The notes under the pieces: generated by a model
Databases searched by the model: none
Told to the model about the DNA's origin: nothing
What the model saw: the letters and a program-made list of their open reading frames with translations, nothing else
Part shown: one piece after another, positions 1-8,406 of the stretch
Layout of the letters: each line of letters opens with the position of its first letter
How positions within the stretch are numbered: the stretch's first letter is position 1
Made by a program: the position numbers and the translations under genes
From: Mahella australiensis 50-1 BON
GTDB lineage: Bacteria > Bacillota > Clostridia > Mahellales > Mahellaceae
Length of the DNA stretch: 64,000 nt
Reading direction: 5' to 3'
NCBI RefSeq assembly: GCF_000213255.1
Contig: NC_015520.1
Location: forward strand, 1,446,001-1,510,000

Positions 1-17
1 ATGATTATCTTGTATAG
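1..17 (+). pseudogene. 3' end of an Rpn-like nuclease gene (partial, cut by window edge)
   Basis: The first bases read in frame as D-Y-L-V-stop, followed directly by a terminator. The same codons and terminator recur at 2455-2508, where they close a longer fragment recognisable as the C-terminus of an Rpn/DUF4351-type (PD-(D/E)XK transposase-derived) protein. I infer that a related gene, or another remnant, ends here. Only the stop and a few codons are visible, so it cannot be said whether the gene to the left is intact. Confidence 0.45.
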
Positions 18-56
18 CATGACTATGGCCTGATAGTTACGCTCTATCAGGCTTTT
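3..56 (+). repeat. 54-bp direct repeat, copy 1 (gene end plus terminator)
   Basis: This segment matches 2455-2508 with one visible mismatch. It holds the last codons of an Rpn-like gene and its terminator. The two copies flank the AAA-ATPase gene and the IS21 remnant. Confidence 0.85.
28..56 (+). terminator. intrinsic terminator, copy 1
   Basis: The stem GCCTGATAG (28-36) pairs with CTATCAGGC (44-52) around a 7-nt loop and is followed by TTTT. It is identical to the hairpin at 2480-2508. Confidence 0.8.
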
Positions 57-113
57 ATTATGCAAAAATATGTTTGCGCACTTGTCCGAAATCACTATAT
101 TAATGCAATAGCT

Positions 114-150
114 ATTCATGTTAAAATATGTTATACTATGTTATACTATT
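114..150 (+). promoter_or_regulatory. probable promoter of the AAA-ATPase gene, shared with the pRiA4b-type gene
   Basis: A TCATGTTAAAATATG segment is followed by two overlapping TATACT boxes. Nearly the same segment recurs at about 2666-2692, where TATAAT takes the place of TATACT, and in both places a GTT-rich stretch with ..CGTTGA..GCTA follows. The -35 box is weak. The call rests on the -10 boxes and the duplication. Confidence 0.5.
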
Positions 151-194
151 ATTAACGTTGAAGCTATATAGAGAATAAAGGAGCGAAGGAAACG

Positions 195-1919
195 ATGAAT
201 GGTGCGGCAAGCCTGAAAGGCATACCTATAGGGATAGATGATTTTAAAGATCTTATGCAAAGCAACGGTTATTTTGTGGACAAGTCGTTGTTTATAAAGG
301 AAATCGTAGATGACATATCGAAGGTCAAGCTCATCACGCGCCCGAGAAGGTTTGGTAAGACGCTGAACCTATCCATGCTGCGCTATTTTTTCGAGAAGGC
401 CGAAGAGGATAGCAGTTACCTCTTTAAGGAGCTGAATATATGGCAGCAAGGAGAGGCATATACTCGGGAACAGGGCCAATATCCGGTAGTAAGCCTGACC
501 TTTAAGGATATAAAAGATGAAACGTTTGCCGGGTACCTTGAGAATCTTAAGATACAGATTTCGGAAGAATATAAAAAACACGATTATATTGTGCAGGATG
601 ATAACATAAGGGACATAGACAAGAAACAATTTATGGATATTGTCGATATCGGGGCAAGTGATGTATGGTATAAAAACAGCTTGAAACTGCTTACAAGATT
701 ATTATATGAGTATCATAACCAAGAGGTCATCGTGCTAATAGACGAATACGACACGCCCATCAACCAGGGCTACATATGCGGCTATTACGACGAGGTCATC
801 GACTTCATGAGAAACTTTCTGGGCAGCGGGTTAAAAGGCAACCCGTATCTCAAGACGGCCGTTATAACAGGCATATACAGAGTGGCCAAAGAAAGCATAT
901 TCTCGGGCTTTAATAATCTTAAAGTATGCTCTGTTATGCACCAACCGTTCGCCGACAAATTCGGTTTCACAGAGAACGAGACAGAGGACATTCTAAGGTA
1001 TTATGGCGTCGATGAAGATATTGCCCGGGTGAAAGAATGGTACAACGGCTATTTATTCGGCGAAGATACGGTGATATACAACCCTTGGTCTATATTGAAC
1101 TACATAGATAACAGAAAACTTCAGCCATACTGGGTAAACACGAGCAGCAACGACATCATAAGGCAGGTGTTGACCAAAACGGCGGCAGGCGTGAAAGAGA
1201 AGCTGCGGATACTGATGGAAGGCGGCGTATTGGAAGATGTGGTAATCGATACCGACACCAACTTCCGGGATATAATGGGCAAGGACATCATAGGCGAGAG
1301 CGTATTATGGGATCTGCTGCTTGTAAGCGGATACCTGAGGTCGCAGAACACGCGGATCGTAGAGGGTCGCACAAGATGCGAGTTGAAGGTACCCAACAAA
1401 GAGATAGCCTTATTATACGAAGATATCGTATCGAGCTGGTTTGAAGAAGCCGAGGCTGCGGGATACGGTATAAAAGAGCTATTGGCCGAGCTTACCGAAG
1501 GGGACATAGACGGCTTTGCCGAAAGGTTTAAGGATATGGTGCAGAGATGTTTCAGCTATTTCGATGTGGGATACAACGCGGCCGAAAACTTCTATCACGC
1601 ATTCATACTGGGCATATTGGTGAATCTCGAAGGCAAGTATAAAGTGATGTCCAACAGGGAATCGGGCAAAGGCAGACCGGATATCATGATAATACCGAAG
1701 GATGCGAGCAAGAAAGGCGTGGTGATAGAGTTCAAGACGTCGAGGAGCGATGAAGACAAAGTGCTGGAAGAGAAGGCGCAGCAAGCCTTGGAGCAGATAG
1801 CCGCGATGGATTACGTCGATGAGCTGGCATCCTATGGCATAAAAGAGGCTATAGAGCTGGCTATAGTATTCTGTGGCAAGAAGGTGATTATAAGGTATAA
1901 TGTGAGAAGGTTGGGATGA
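195..1919 (+). CDS. AAA-ATPase-like / PD-(D/E)XK nuclease family protein
   Basis: This 574-aa protein belongs to the large clostridial/Bacteroides family with an N-terminal AAA-ATPase-like domain (once DUF1703) and a C-terminal PD-(D/E)XK nuclease-like domain. The N-terminal G-I-D-D-F..Y-F-V-D-K-S signature is at about residues 13-31. A Walker A-like RPRRFGKT is at 49-56 and a Walker B-like VLIDEYD near 180. The C-terminus has GRPDIMI...VVIEFKTS (about residues 494-517), the expected D-(E)xK nuclease core. AGGAGCGAAGG precedes the ATG. The biological role of the family is not established; copies are often multiplied within one genome. Here it sits between duplicated gene-end repeats and beside IS debris, which points to an accessory locus. 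A defence or recombination role is only inference. Confidence 0.88.
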   Translation: MNGAASLKGIPIGIDDFKDLMQSNGYFVDKSLFIKEIVDDISKVKLITRPRRFGKTLNLSMLRYFFEKAEEDSSYLFKELNIWQQGEAYTREQGQYPVVSLTFKDIKDETFAGYLENLKIQISEEYKKHDYIVQDDNIRDIDKKQFMDIVDIGASDVWYKNSLKLLTRLLYEYHNQEVIVLIDEYDTPINQGYICGYYDEVIDFMRNFLGSGLKGNPYLKTAVITGIYRVAKESIFSGFNNLKVCSVMHQPFADKFGFTENETEDILRYYGVDEDIARVKEWYNGYLFGEDTVIYNPWSILNYIDNRKLQPYWVNTSSNDIIRQVLTKTAAGVKEKLRILMEGGVLEDVVIDTDTNFRDIMGKDIIGESVLWDLLLVSGYLRSQNTRIVEGRTRCELKVPNKEIALLYEDIVSSWFEEAEAAGYGIKELLAELTEGDIDGFAERFKDMVQRCFSYFDVGYNAAENFYHAFILGILVNLEGKYKVMSNRESGKGRPDIMIIPKDASKKGVVIEFKTSRSDEDKVLEEKAQQALEQIAAMDYVDELASYGIKEAIELAIVFCGKKVIIRYNVRRLG

Positions 1920-2097
1920 GGACGTAGCCGCTCATATAGCCGTGATGACGGTAAAAATGAGAATAATGAGAAGAAACGTTGATCTTTTAGCAAGATGCAA
2001 GATACGCGCAATAGAGAGGTATATATCCTACATAGGCACATTAATGAATCATAGGGAAATATATCAATATTTTATAAATTCCGGTGCAGATTGGCCA

Positions 2098-2340
2098 GCT
2101 GCACGGCAAAACAGCCACAAAGAGGTATGCGGCTGATTCTTCGCCGGTTACCGGATCATAGATCGGGATTGTGTTGCCCGCCCAATCTATCTGCATAGCT
2201 TTGCCGGGCTTGTACTGGATGCGCATGGTCGCCTTCGTTATCCTTGCCCACTTCCGGTACTTTTCGCCGAACTGAGTAGACATATACGGTGTTTGTCCGG
2301 AAACTGGGCATGTCTGGTAGTATTCCTCCCACTTAACAAG
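2098..2340 (-). pseudogene. istA: IS21-family transposase (IstA) internal fragment
   Basis: The minus strand reads LVKWEEYYQTCP...PYMSTQFGEKYRKWAR, then KATMRIQYKPGKAMQIDWAG, then PVTGEESAAYLFVAVLPCS. This is the segment of IS21 IstA that enters the DDE catalytic core; the D of IDWAG is the first catalytic Asp. Only about 80 residues of a roughly 500-residue transposase remain. Similarity stops abruptly at both ends, with no istB and no terminal repeats, so this is a dead remnant. Its right edge abuts the Rpn-like fragment on the other strand, apparently a recombination junction. Confidence 0.8.
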
Positions 2341-2469
2341 AAGTTTGGTAAATTGCCAGAAGATTATATTGCGAAAATAAAAAAGCAAAAAGACGAGGTC
2401 CTGGATGCTATAGCTGATAATATATTCGAGATAAGCGATATAAGCCAGATCGACGATTATCTTGTATAG
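2332..2469 (+). pseudogene. C-terminal fragment of an Rpn/DUF4351-type nuclease
   Basis: The frame reads L-N-K-K-F-G-K-L-P-E-D-Y-I-A and ends in I-D-D-Y-L-V-stop at 2469. The LLxKKFGxLPE..I...DIFDI..L..YL pattern is typical of the tail of Rpn family recombination-promoting nucleases (PD-(D/E)XK superfamily). No start or catalytic domain is present, because the IS21 fragment lies where the rest should be. It ends with the same terminator as the partial gene at the window start. Confidence 0.65.
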
Positions 2470-2508
2470 CACGACTATGGCCTGATAGTTACGCTCTATC
2501 AGGCTTTT
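2455..2508 (+). repeat. 54-bp direct repeat, copy 2
   Basis: Nearly identical partner of 3-56, covering the last codons of the Rpn-like fragment and its terminator. Confidence 0.85.
2480..2508 (+). terminator. intrinsic terminator, copy 2
   Basis: Stem GCCTGATAG (2480-2488) and CTATCAGGC (2496-2504), followed by TTTT. Confidence 0.8.
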
Positions 2509-2665
2509 GTTTTATAATCGCTTAGCTTGTGGCGGTGGTAAAACGGGCCTTTTATGCTCGACGTGATAATAGGGCGGGGTTGTTGTCACATTGACATAGG
2601 TTTCATAGCGAAAGCATATTTGCATTCTTATCGGGATTATGCTATTATTAACGTGATAGATACTC

Positions 2666-2692
2666 ATGTTAAAATATGCTATAATACTGTTA
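2666..2692 (+). promoter_or_regulatory. probable promoter of the pRiA4b-type gene
   Basis: TCATGTTAAAATATGC leads into a TATAAT -10 box. The segment is a diverged copy of 114-150 upstream of the AAA-ATPase gene. The 2509-2765 interval otherwise shows no convincing gene; a very short reading frame (about 2719-2760, ending YYRVRM) may be a leader or a remnant. Confidence 0.45.
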
Positions 2693-2765
2693 GCGTTGAG
2701 CTAGATGGAAGAGGAATGCGTATGGAAGAAGAAAAGCAGTATTATAGGGTGAGGATGTGAGCTAA

Positions 2766-3905
2766 ATGTTAATACAATGCACAAAAAAGCTGTTGGAACG
2801 GTTGAAAATAGAACCTGGGCCGCAAGAAGATGAGGAACCCATTTTTTCCTGGCATGCTAACCTAGTAACAATAGACCGTAGAAAGGCCGTGGTTCTTTTA
2901 AATGATAAAAATAACTATATTATAGTGCTTTATGGCTTGAGGGCGAAGGACTTTGAAAAGTTTGACGATCTTGTACCAACTGCTATCTATAAGACGTTTC
3001 AAAAGGAAAATATCAGAAATGATGTTATAGAGAAGTACTTAAGCTATGCTGGGGAAATCAAATATTCAAAGACAAAGAATCGCAGCATATTGGGCAAATT
3101 GAACAATGCCTGCAGCATCGTGCAATATTATGCCGATTTACTGGATGTGGACTCAATCTTACAACCATCTGCAAGCATAAAGGTAAGCAGGTATATGGTG
3201 GGCGGTAAAAATGGCGGGTATGTATGTCCGAACAAGGAAATGTATAAGGATTTGGAAGAACTCTGTGGCAAGCCGATTTTTAACGGTATGGCTGTTGTAA
3301 TTAAAGTGACATTGGATCTGGAAGGCCGAAGCGTTTGGAGGAAATTGATAGTACCGCTTAACACAACGTTTGATGTGCTTCACGAGATACTCCAGACCGC
3401 CTTTGAGTGGAAAGACTATCATCTGCACAAATTTATTATTTATAGTAATGAAAAAGTTAAGCTTAGCCCATATGTGACTCATCATTATCATAAAAATGGA
3501 TATGCGCCAATCGTGGAATTGGTATGCGATGATGAAGATGAGTATGAAAATATAAGTGCGATACCAACAAGACTTGAAAAAGGCGTAATGCTGTCGGAGT
3601 ATATTCCAGAATATAAAAGGCTGAGGTACATCTATGACTTCGGCGACAATTGGGATCATTATATAGAAGTTGAAGAAGTTGTGAATGATTATTTTCTCAA
3701 TTATGCGACATGTATAGAAGGAGAAGGCAATGCACCTCCTGAAGATGTGGGTAGCTCATCGGGCTATGAAGAGTTCTTAAAAATAATCGCTGACGAACAG
3801 CACCCAGAGCATGAAAATATGGTAGAATGGGGACGATACCAAGGCTACAAAGATTTTGATATAGAGGAAGTGAATAGACGCCTGAAAAACATGTGGATAC
3901 GGTAA
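2766..3905 (+). CDS. plasmid pRiA4b ORF-3 family protein with DUF6933-like N-terminus
   Basis: A 379-aa protein. The N-terminal about 110 residues (MLIQCTKKLLERL...FSWHANLVTIDRRKAVVLLND) resemble the DUF6933 domain. From about residue 177 (VIKVTLDLEGRSVWRKLIVP, then LHEILQTAFEWKDYHLHKF, YIYDFGDNWDHYIEVE and CIEGEGNAPPEDVGS) it matches the plasmid pRiA4b ORF-3 family, originally described as a passenger of plasmids and IS1096. The function is unknown. The location beside IS and Rpn debris fits a mobile-element passenger. The start is the ATG at 2766, after GTGAGCTAA; no strong ribosome site is seen. Confidence 0.85.
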   Translation: MLIQCTKKLLERLKIEPGPQEDEEPIFSWHANLVTIDRRKAVVLLNDKNNYIIVLYGLRAKDFEKFDDLVPTAIYKTFQKENIRNDVIEKYLSYAGEIKYSKTKNRSILGKLNNACSIVQYYADLLDVDSILQPSASIKVSRYMVGGKNGGYVCPNKEMYKDLEELCGKPIFNGMAVVIKVTLDLEGRSVWRKLIVPLNTTFDVLHEILQTAFEWKDYHLHKFIIYSNEKVKLSPYVTHHYHKNGYAPIVELVCDDEDEYENISAIPTRLEKGVMLSEYIPEYKRLRYIYDFGDNWDHYIEVEEVVNDYFLNYATCIEGEGNAPPEDVGSSSGYEEFLKIIADEQHPEHENMVEWGRYQGYKDFDIEEVNRRLKNMWIR

Positions 3906-4020
3906 AAGATGTTTTTGGCATCGTCGGCAACGCCATGGTAATAACAACAAAATTTCAACCGTGATATTGCTTTTTGTTGCAAAATGTGATATTCTATAAT
4001 CGAGAAGGGAGTGCATGACT

Positions 4021-4932
4021 ATGATAGAATCCATGTATAAGTATATGAAAGTAGGTATAATACATTTTATGGCTTATCCCGTACTTAACGGTGATGGTCC
4101 AGTAGCGGAAACGCTGCAGAAAATCGCTGAAGACGATTACTTCAATGCTGTAGAGATATCCTGGATAAAGGATCCCGCCGCTAAGGCCGAAGCCAAAAAA
4201 ATCCTCAAAACATCTCATATGGTTGTGGGATATGGTGCTCAACCGAGGCTGTTGACTACGGGTTTTGATATCAATTCGTTGGACGAGGACATGAGGCAAA
4301 AGGCGTTGGCTACATTGAAAGAGGGTATAGATGAGGCCTACGAAATGGGTGCGTCGGGTTTTGCTTTTTTAAGTGGCAAATATCCTGGCGATGACAAGAA
4401 GAATACCGCCATGGAGGCCTTGATAGCATCTACTGTGGAGCTTTGTAATTATGCTAAGTCCAAAGGCAATATGCGCGTTGAACTTGAGGTCTTCGACCGC
4501 GATATAGAGAAAAAGTCGCTTATAGGACCGGCGGCCGACGCCAGGGCTTTTGCCGAGGCGGTATCTAAACAATGCGATAATTTCGGCCTTTTGGTGGACC
4601 TGAGCCATATACCGCAATTGAACGAATCGCCTGAACAGGCTTTGTTGCCGGTAAAAGATTACCTGACGCATGCTCATTTGGGCAATTGCGTGGTAAAGGA
4701 CAAAACGCATCCGGCTTACGGTGATAAACACCCGCGTTTTGGCATAGAGGGTGGAGAAAACGATGTGGATGAGACCGTGGCCTTTTTGAAAGTGCTGTTG
4801 GATATAGGGTTCTTAAACGCTGATAATCCGCCTATAGTGAGCTTTGAAGTTAAACCTGTCGGCGATGAGAATCCCGAATTGGTTATAGCCAATGCCAAGC
4901 GTGTGCTCACCGAGGCTTGGGCAAAATTATAA
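4021..4932 (+). CDS. sugar phosphate isomerase/epimerase-like TIM-barrel protein
   Basis: About 303 aa, of the xylose-isomerase-like TIM barrel superfamily (AP_endonuc_2 fold). Strand-end acidic and His residues expected to hold a metal are visible in VEISW, ELEVFDRD, LLVDLSHIP, HAHLGNC and VSFEVKP. GGAG at 4008-4011 is 9 nt from the ATG at 4021. An ATG at 4015 is also in frame, and homologous sequence begins only near 4045. It is the first gene of a set with a 2-hydroxyacid dehydrogenase, a class II aldolase and an FGGY kinase, so it probably isomerises a sugar, hydroxy-keto acid or their phosphate. The exact substrate cannot be read from sequence. A TATAAT box at about 3996-4001 may serve as -10. 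Confidence 0.85.
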   Translation: MIESMYKYMKVGIIHFMAYPVLNGDGPVAETLQKIAEDDYFNAVEISWIKDPAAKAEAKKILKTSHMVVGYGAQPRLLTTGFDINSLDEDMRQKALATLKEGIDEAYEMGASGFAFLSGKYPGDDKKNTAMEALIASTVELCNYAKSKGNMRVELEVFDRDIEKKSLIGPAADARAFAEAVSKQCDNFGLLVDLSHIPQLNESPEQALLPVKDYLTHAHLGNCVVKDKTHPAYGDKHPRFGIEGGENDVDETVAFLKVLLDIGFLNADNPPIVSFEVKPVGDENPELVIANAKRVLTEAWAKL

Positions 4933-4950
4933 AGGGAGGAGAATATACAT

Positions 4951-5934
4951 ATGGCTAAATGGAAGGTTTATGTTACGCGGCTTCTGCCTCCTAAAGCTAT
5001 GGAGGCTTTATACAATAATCCGGATTTAGAAGTAGAAGTTAATCCGGAGGATCGTCCGCTCACGCGCCAAGAGCTTTTAGAAAATGTACGCGGTCGCGAT
5101 GCCGTTATAACTCAATTGGTCGATAAAATCGATGCCGAGGTCATGGACGCTGCAAAGGGCGTTAAGATATTCGCCAATTATGCCGTCGGCTATGATAATA
5201 TCGATGTAGCTGCGGCTACCGAAAGGGGCATACTGGTTACGAATACGCCGGATGTATTGACCGATACCACCGCTGATCTGGCATGGGCGCTATTGTTTGC
5301 CGCTGCACGCTGCATAGTCCCGGCCGATAAATTCACAAGGGAAGGTAAATATAAAGGATGGGCGCCGATGCTTTTCCTGGGCCAAGATATAACCGGAAAG
5401 ACGTTGGGCGTTATAGGCAGTGGCCGTATAGGCACTGCGTTTGCCAAAAAGTCAAAGGGTTTTGATATGACTGTTCTATATAATGATGTAAATCCCAATC
5501 CCAGATTTGAGGCCGAAACCGGCGGCAGATTCGTCGATAAAGAAACATTATTGAAGGAATCGGATTTTATATCCTTGCATGTACCGTTGCTGCCATCGAC
5601 CAGGCACCTTATAAGCGAGAATGAATTCAAGATGATGAAAAAGACGGCTGTATTGATAAATACATCGAGGGGCCCGGTGATAGACGAGCAAGCACTGGTA
5701 AAAGCGCTCAAGGAAGGCGAGATATGGGCTGTAGGCTTGGACGTATATGAGAATGAGCCTGAGCTCACGCCTGGCTTGGCTGAGCTGGATAATGCCGTAC
5801 TGCTGCCCCATATAGCGAGTGCATCGATAGAGACGCGCACAAAGATGGGCTTAATGGATGTGGACAATGTAGTAGCGGCGCTTAACGGTCAATTGCCACC
5901 AAATTGTATCAATCCTGAAGCGTTTAAAAAATAA
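4951..5934 (+). CDS. D-isomer-specific 2-hydroxyacid dehydrogenase (glyoxylate/hydroxypyruvate reductase type)
   Basis: A 327-aa NAD(P)-dependent D-2-hydroxyacid dehydrogenase. The Rossmann motif GVIGSGRIGTAFAKK lies near residue 153. The catalytic triad is present: Arg in NTSRGPVIDEQAL, Glu in YENEPELTPG and His in LLPHIASAS. An N-terminal NYAVGYDNIDVAAATERGI block is typical of the glyoxylate/hydroxypyruvate reductase (GyaR) branch. AAAGGGAGGAG precedes the ATG, 18 nt after the isomerase stop, so the two are cotranscribed. Both cofactor and substrate preference are inference. Confidence 0.9.
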   Translation: MAKWKVYVTRLLPPKAMEALYNNPDLEVEVNPEDRPLTRQELLENVRGRDAVITQLVDKIDAEVMDAAKGVKIFANYAVGYDNIDVAAATERGILVTNTPDVLTDTTADLAWALLFAAARCIVPADKFTREGKYKGWAPMLFLGQDITGKTLGVIGSGRIGTAFAKKSKGFDMTVLYNDVNPNPRFEAETGGRFVDKETLLKESDFISLHVPLLPSTRHLISENEFKMMKKTAVLINTSRGPVIDEQALVKALKEGEIWAVGLDVYENEPELTPGLAELDNAVLLPHIASASIETRTKMGLMDVDNVVAALNGQLPPNCINPEAFKK

Positions 5935-5946
5935 AACTATACTGGA

Positions 5947-5981
5947 TGGCATATCAATCAATTGCATTGATATGCCATTTT
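5947..5981 (+). terminator. intrinsic terminator after the dehydrogenase gene
   Basis: A 12-bp perfect stem, TGGCATATCAAT / ATTGATATGCCA, with a 7-nt loop, is followed by TTTT. It separates the first two sugar genes from the aldolase-kinase pair, so the cluster may be two units or may depend on read-through. Confidence 0.8.
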
Positions 5982-6003
5982 AAAATAAGAGAGGGGAAAT
6001 ATA

Positions 6004-6846
6004 ATGCCGTTAACTACCATTATGCCAATATTAAAGAAGGCTCAAAATGAAGGCTATGGCGTGGGAGCGTTTAATTTCATAAATATGGAAACATTAGAAG
6101 GCATAATAACGGCGGCTGAGAGCTTAAATTCGCCGCTTATAGTGGGTGTGCCAGAGAGATTATCGAGCGTTCTTGATATTAATACATTATCCGATATGGC
6201 GCTTTCGCGCATAGAGAGGTCTTCCATACCTATAGCGCTGCATCTGGATCATAGCAAAAACTTTACTAATACAATGAAGGCCATACGCTTCGGATTTTCA
6301 TCGGTTATGTTCGACGGATCCGCTTTGCCATTTGAAGAGAATATATCTCAAACACGCAGGATAGTAGAAATAGCGCATGCCGTTGGCGTATCGGTGGAGG
6401 GCGAGGTAGGGTATGTGGGGCGCGATATAGACGCCGAAACTCTGAATCCTGATCTTTTCACCAAGGTAGAACAAGCCGTGGAATTCGTGGGAAAAACCGG
6501 AGTGGACGCTCTGGCTATCTCGTACGGTTCTGTGCATGGCATATATAAGGGAACACCGCATCTGGACTTTAAGCGCCTGGATGATATCCGCCATGCCGTG
6601 GATGTGCCGCTGGTATTGCATGGTGGTTCAGGCCTTTCGGACAGTGACTTTATGCATTCTATAGAATTAGGCATCTCAAAAATCAACATTTTTACCGATA
6701 TATCCGAGGCTGGTGTAGCAGTATGCAAAGATATGTCAGGCAATAAGCTTGAACTGGCCTTATTAATGGATGAGATAAGAAAAAAGACAGTTAATGTAGT
6801 AGAAGAAAAGATAAAGGTCTTTGGATCAGCAGGAAAGGCCTGGTGA
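6004..6846 (+). CDS. class II ketose-bisphosphate aldolase (FbaA/GatY/KbaY family)
   Basis: A 280-aa class II, zinc-dependent aldolase. Family landmarks are GVGAFNFINMETLEGI at the N-terminus, the zinc and catalytic residues in ALHLDHSKNF, EGEVGYVGRD, SYGSVHGIYKG and VLHGGSGLSD, and the phosphate site KINIFTD. It cleaves a ketose 1-phosphate or 1,6-bisphosphate into dihydroxyacetone phosphate and an aldehyde. The tight 4-nt overlap with the following FGGY kinase suggests that the kinase makes its substrate (for example a tagatose/sorbose- or pentulose-type phosphate). The housekeeping fructose-bisphosphate aldolase role is less likely in this context. Confidence 0.9.
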   Translation: MPLTTIMPILKKAQNEGYGVGAFNFINMETLEGIITAAESLNSPLIVGVPERLSSVLDINTLSDMALSRIERSSIPIALHLDHSKNFTNTMKAIRFGFSSVMFDGSALPFEENISQTRRIVEIAHAVGVSVEGEVGYVGRDIDAETLNPDLFTKVEQAVEFVGKTGVDALAISYGSVHGIYKGTPHLDFKRLDDIRHAVDVPLVLHGGSGLSDSDFMHSIELGISKINIFTDISEAGVAVCKDMSGNKLELALLMDEIRKKTVNVVEEKIKVFGSAGKAW

Positions 6847-8360
6847 GCATGATATCATCGATATTAACGTTAGACCTAGGCACCACGGCGTGCAAAGCGA
6901 TATTTTTCGATCTCAGCGGGAACATATTGGCCGATGGCAATTGCGAGTATCCGACAGCCCATCCCACGCCTATGGCGGCCGAGCAAAAAGCTGATGATTG
7001 GTGGGAAGCGGTCGTAAAAGCCGTGCGCCAGGCTGAAGATAAGCTGGCTAAAGCTGTTGGGGTGGAGGCTATAGGCCTTTCTTTTCAAAGGGAAACCATC
7101 GTACCAGTAGATCAGTTCGGCACGCCGCTATGCGATGCTATAATGTGGATGGATAGGCGATCCAAGGATTATGCGAATCAGATGGCCGAGCATTTCGGCA
7201 AAGAGGATTTACACAACATAACGGGCATGATACCGGATTCTACTTTTTCGGCTACAAAGATAGCGTGGCTTAAAGAGCATCGGCCCGATGCTTTTGTCAA
7301 AGCCGCTTATTTTTTGCAGCCTAGGGATTATATATGCTTCAAGCTTACCGATAATTTTATATTGGATTATTCGCTGGCCTCTCGAACCATGATGCTGGAC
7401 GTGCGAAAGCTGCAATGGCGCTCTGAAATCCTCGATTACTTAGGTGTAAGACCCGAACAATTGCCAATGCTGGTATGGTCCGACGAAATAGTAGGACATG
7501 TCACGGACAAAGCGGCATCGGCTTTGGATTTAAAGAGTGGCATACCGGTGGTAGCTGGAGGGGGTGACAGGCAATGTGAGGCTTTGGGAGCTGGTATATT
7601 CGGTGCGAGAGCTATGGAGTCTACCGGTACCACCAGCAATATATCATTTGCTGCTGACAGCGTACCTGAGGTAATAGACTCCAGGGTGGTATGTTCCGTA
7701 CATACATTGCGCGATCACTGGTTGATAGAGCAGGGCTTGACCACAAGCGGCTCCATAATGCAGTGGTTTAGGGACCGCGTATATTATTCCAATGAGGATC
7801 CGAGGGATAAGAGCTCTTATAAGCCTATAGATGCCGAGATAATGCAAAGCCCTCCGGGCGCCAATAAGCTGCTAACCTTACCGTTTTTTATGGGTGCTAA
7901 GGCCACGCGCTGGAATCCCGATGCTCGCGGCGTTGTCTTCGGTTTGACGCTCAGCCATGCCAAAGGCGATATAGGTCGAAGCATTATGGAGGGCGTGGCT
8001 TTTGAATTGAAGGCGTGCCTGGATGTGCTGAACGATATGGCGTTGTCGCCTAACGAGTTGGTCATAATGGGCGGCGGGTCCAAAGCCGAATTGTGGAATC
8101 GAATAAAGGCCGACGTATATGGTCTGCCTATAAAGGTACCTAGGATAAGGGAAGCAGCCTCGCTGGGCGCCATGGCTCTTGCAGGCAAAGGCGTCGGTAT
8201 ATTCGAAGATGCAGCTCAAGCCGCGTTGCGATTAAATCCGATTGTGGGCGAATATAGCCCTGATCAAGAGAATAACGAATTTTATCGACGGTATTATGAA
8301 TTATACAATGACATTTACAAGAGCTTAGAGCAATTGTATAGAAGGTTGGAAGAATTGTAA
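6843..8360 (+). CDS. xylB: FGGY-family carbohydrate kinase, xylulokinase-like
   Basis: A 505-aa sugar kinase. The N-terminal phosphate-1 motif LTLDLGTTACKAIFFDLSG, the DAIMWMDRRS block, the GGGDRQCEALGAG ATP motif and the C-terminal MGGGSKAELWNRIKADVYG motif are in the usual order. Length and the AEQKADDWWEAV block fit xylulokinase, but the FGGY family phosphorylates many sugars, so the substrate is uncertain. The start is GTG 6843, overlapping the aldolase stop; ATG 6849 is the alternative. The context suggests it phosphorylates the ketose cleaved by the upstream aldolase. The symbol follows the family and does not assert a substrate. Confidence 0.85.
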   Translation: MSMISSILTLDLGTTACKAIFFDLSGNILADGNCEYPTAHPTPMAAEQKADDWWEAVVKAVRQAEDKLAKAVGVEAIGLSFQRETIVPVDQFGTPLCDAIMWMDRRSKDYANQMAEHFGKEDLHNITGMIPDSTFSATKIAWLKEHRPDAFVKAAYFLQPRDYICFKLTDNFILDYSLASRTMMLDVRKLQWRSEILDYLGVRPEQLPMLVWSDEIVGHVTDKAASALDLKSGIPVVAGGGDRQCEALGAGIFGARAMESTGTTSNISFAADSVPEVIDSRVVCSVHTLRDHWLIEQGLTTSGSIMQWFRDRVYYSNEDPRDKSSYKPIDAEIMQSPPGANKLLTLPFFMGAKATRWNPDARGVVFGLTLSHAKGDIGRSIMEGVAFELKACLDVLNDMALSPNELVIMGGGSKAELWNRIKADVYGLPIKVPRIREAASLGAMALAGKGVGIFEDAAQAALRLNPIVGEYSPDQENNEFYRRYYELYNDIYKSLEQLYRRLEEL

Positions 8361-8366
8361 AGATGA

Positions 8367-8393
8367 GCGGGCACTGTTTCAATGCCCGCTTTT
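8367..8393. terminator. terminator between the convergent kinase and SDR genes
   Basis: The stem GCGGGCA (8367-8373) / TGCCCGC (8383-8389) is followed on the plus strand by TTTTG. It lies between converging genes and could act both ways, although the minus-strand T-run is poor. Confidence 0.75.
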
Positions 8394-8406
8394 GATTTTC
8401 ACCTGG

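Noticed and set aside
2554-2760. 68-codon open frame before the pRiA4b-type gene
   Set aside because: It overlaps the duplicated promoter, has no ribosome site and no recognisable similarity; only its last codons could be a leader peptide.
5190-5867. 225-codon open frame opposite the hydroxyacid dehydrogenase gene
   Set aside because: Serine-rich antisense shadow produced by codon bias of the real gene.
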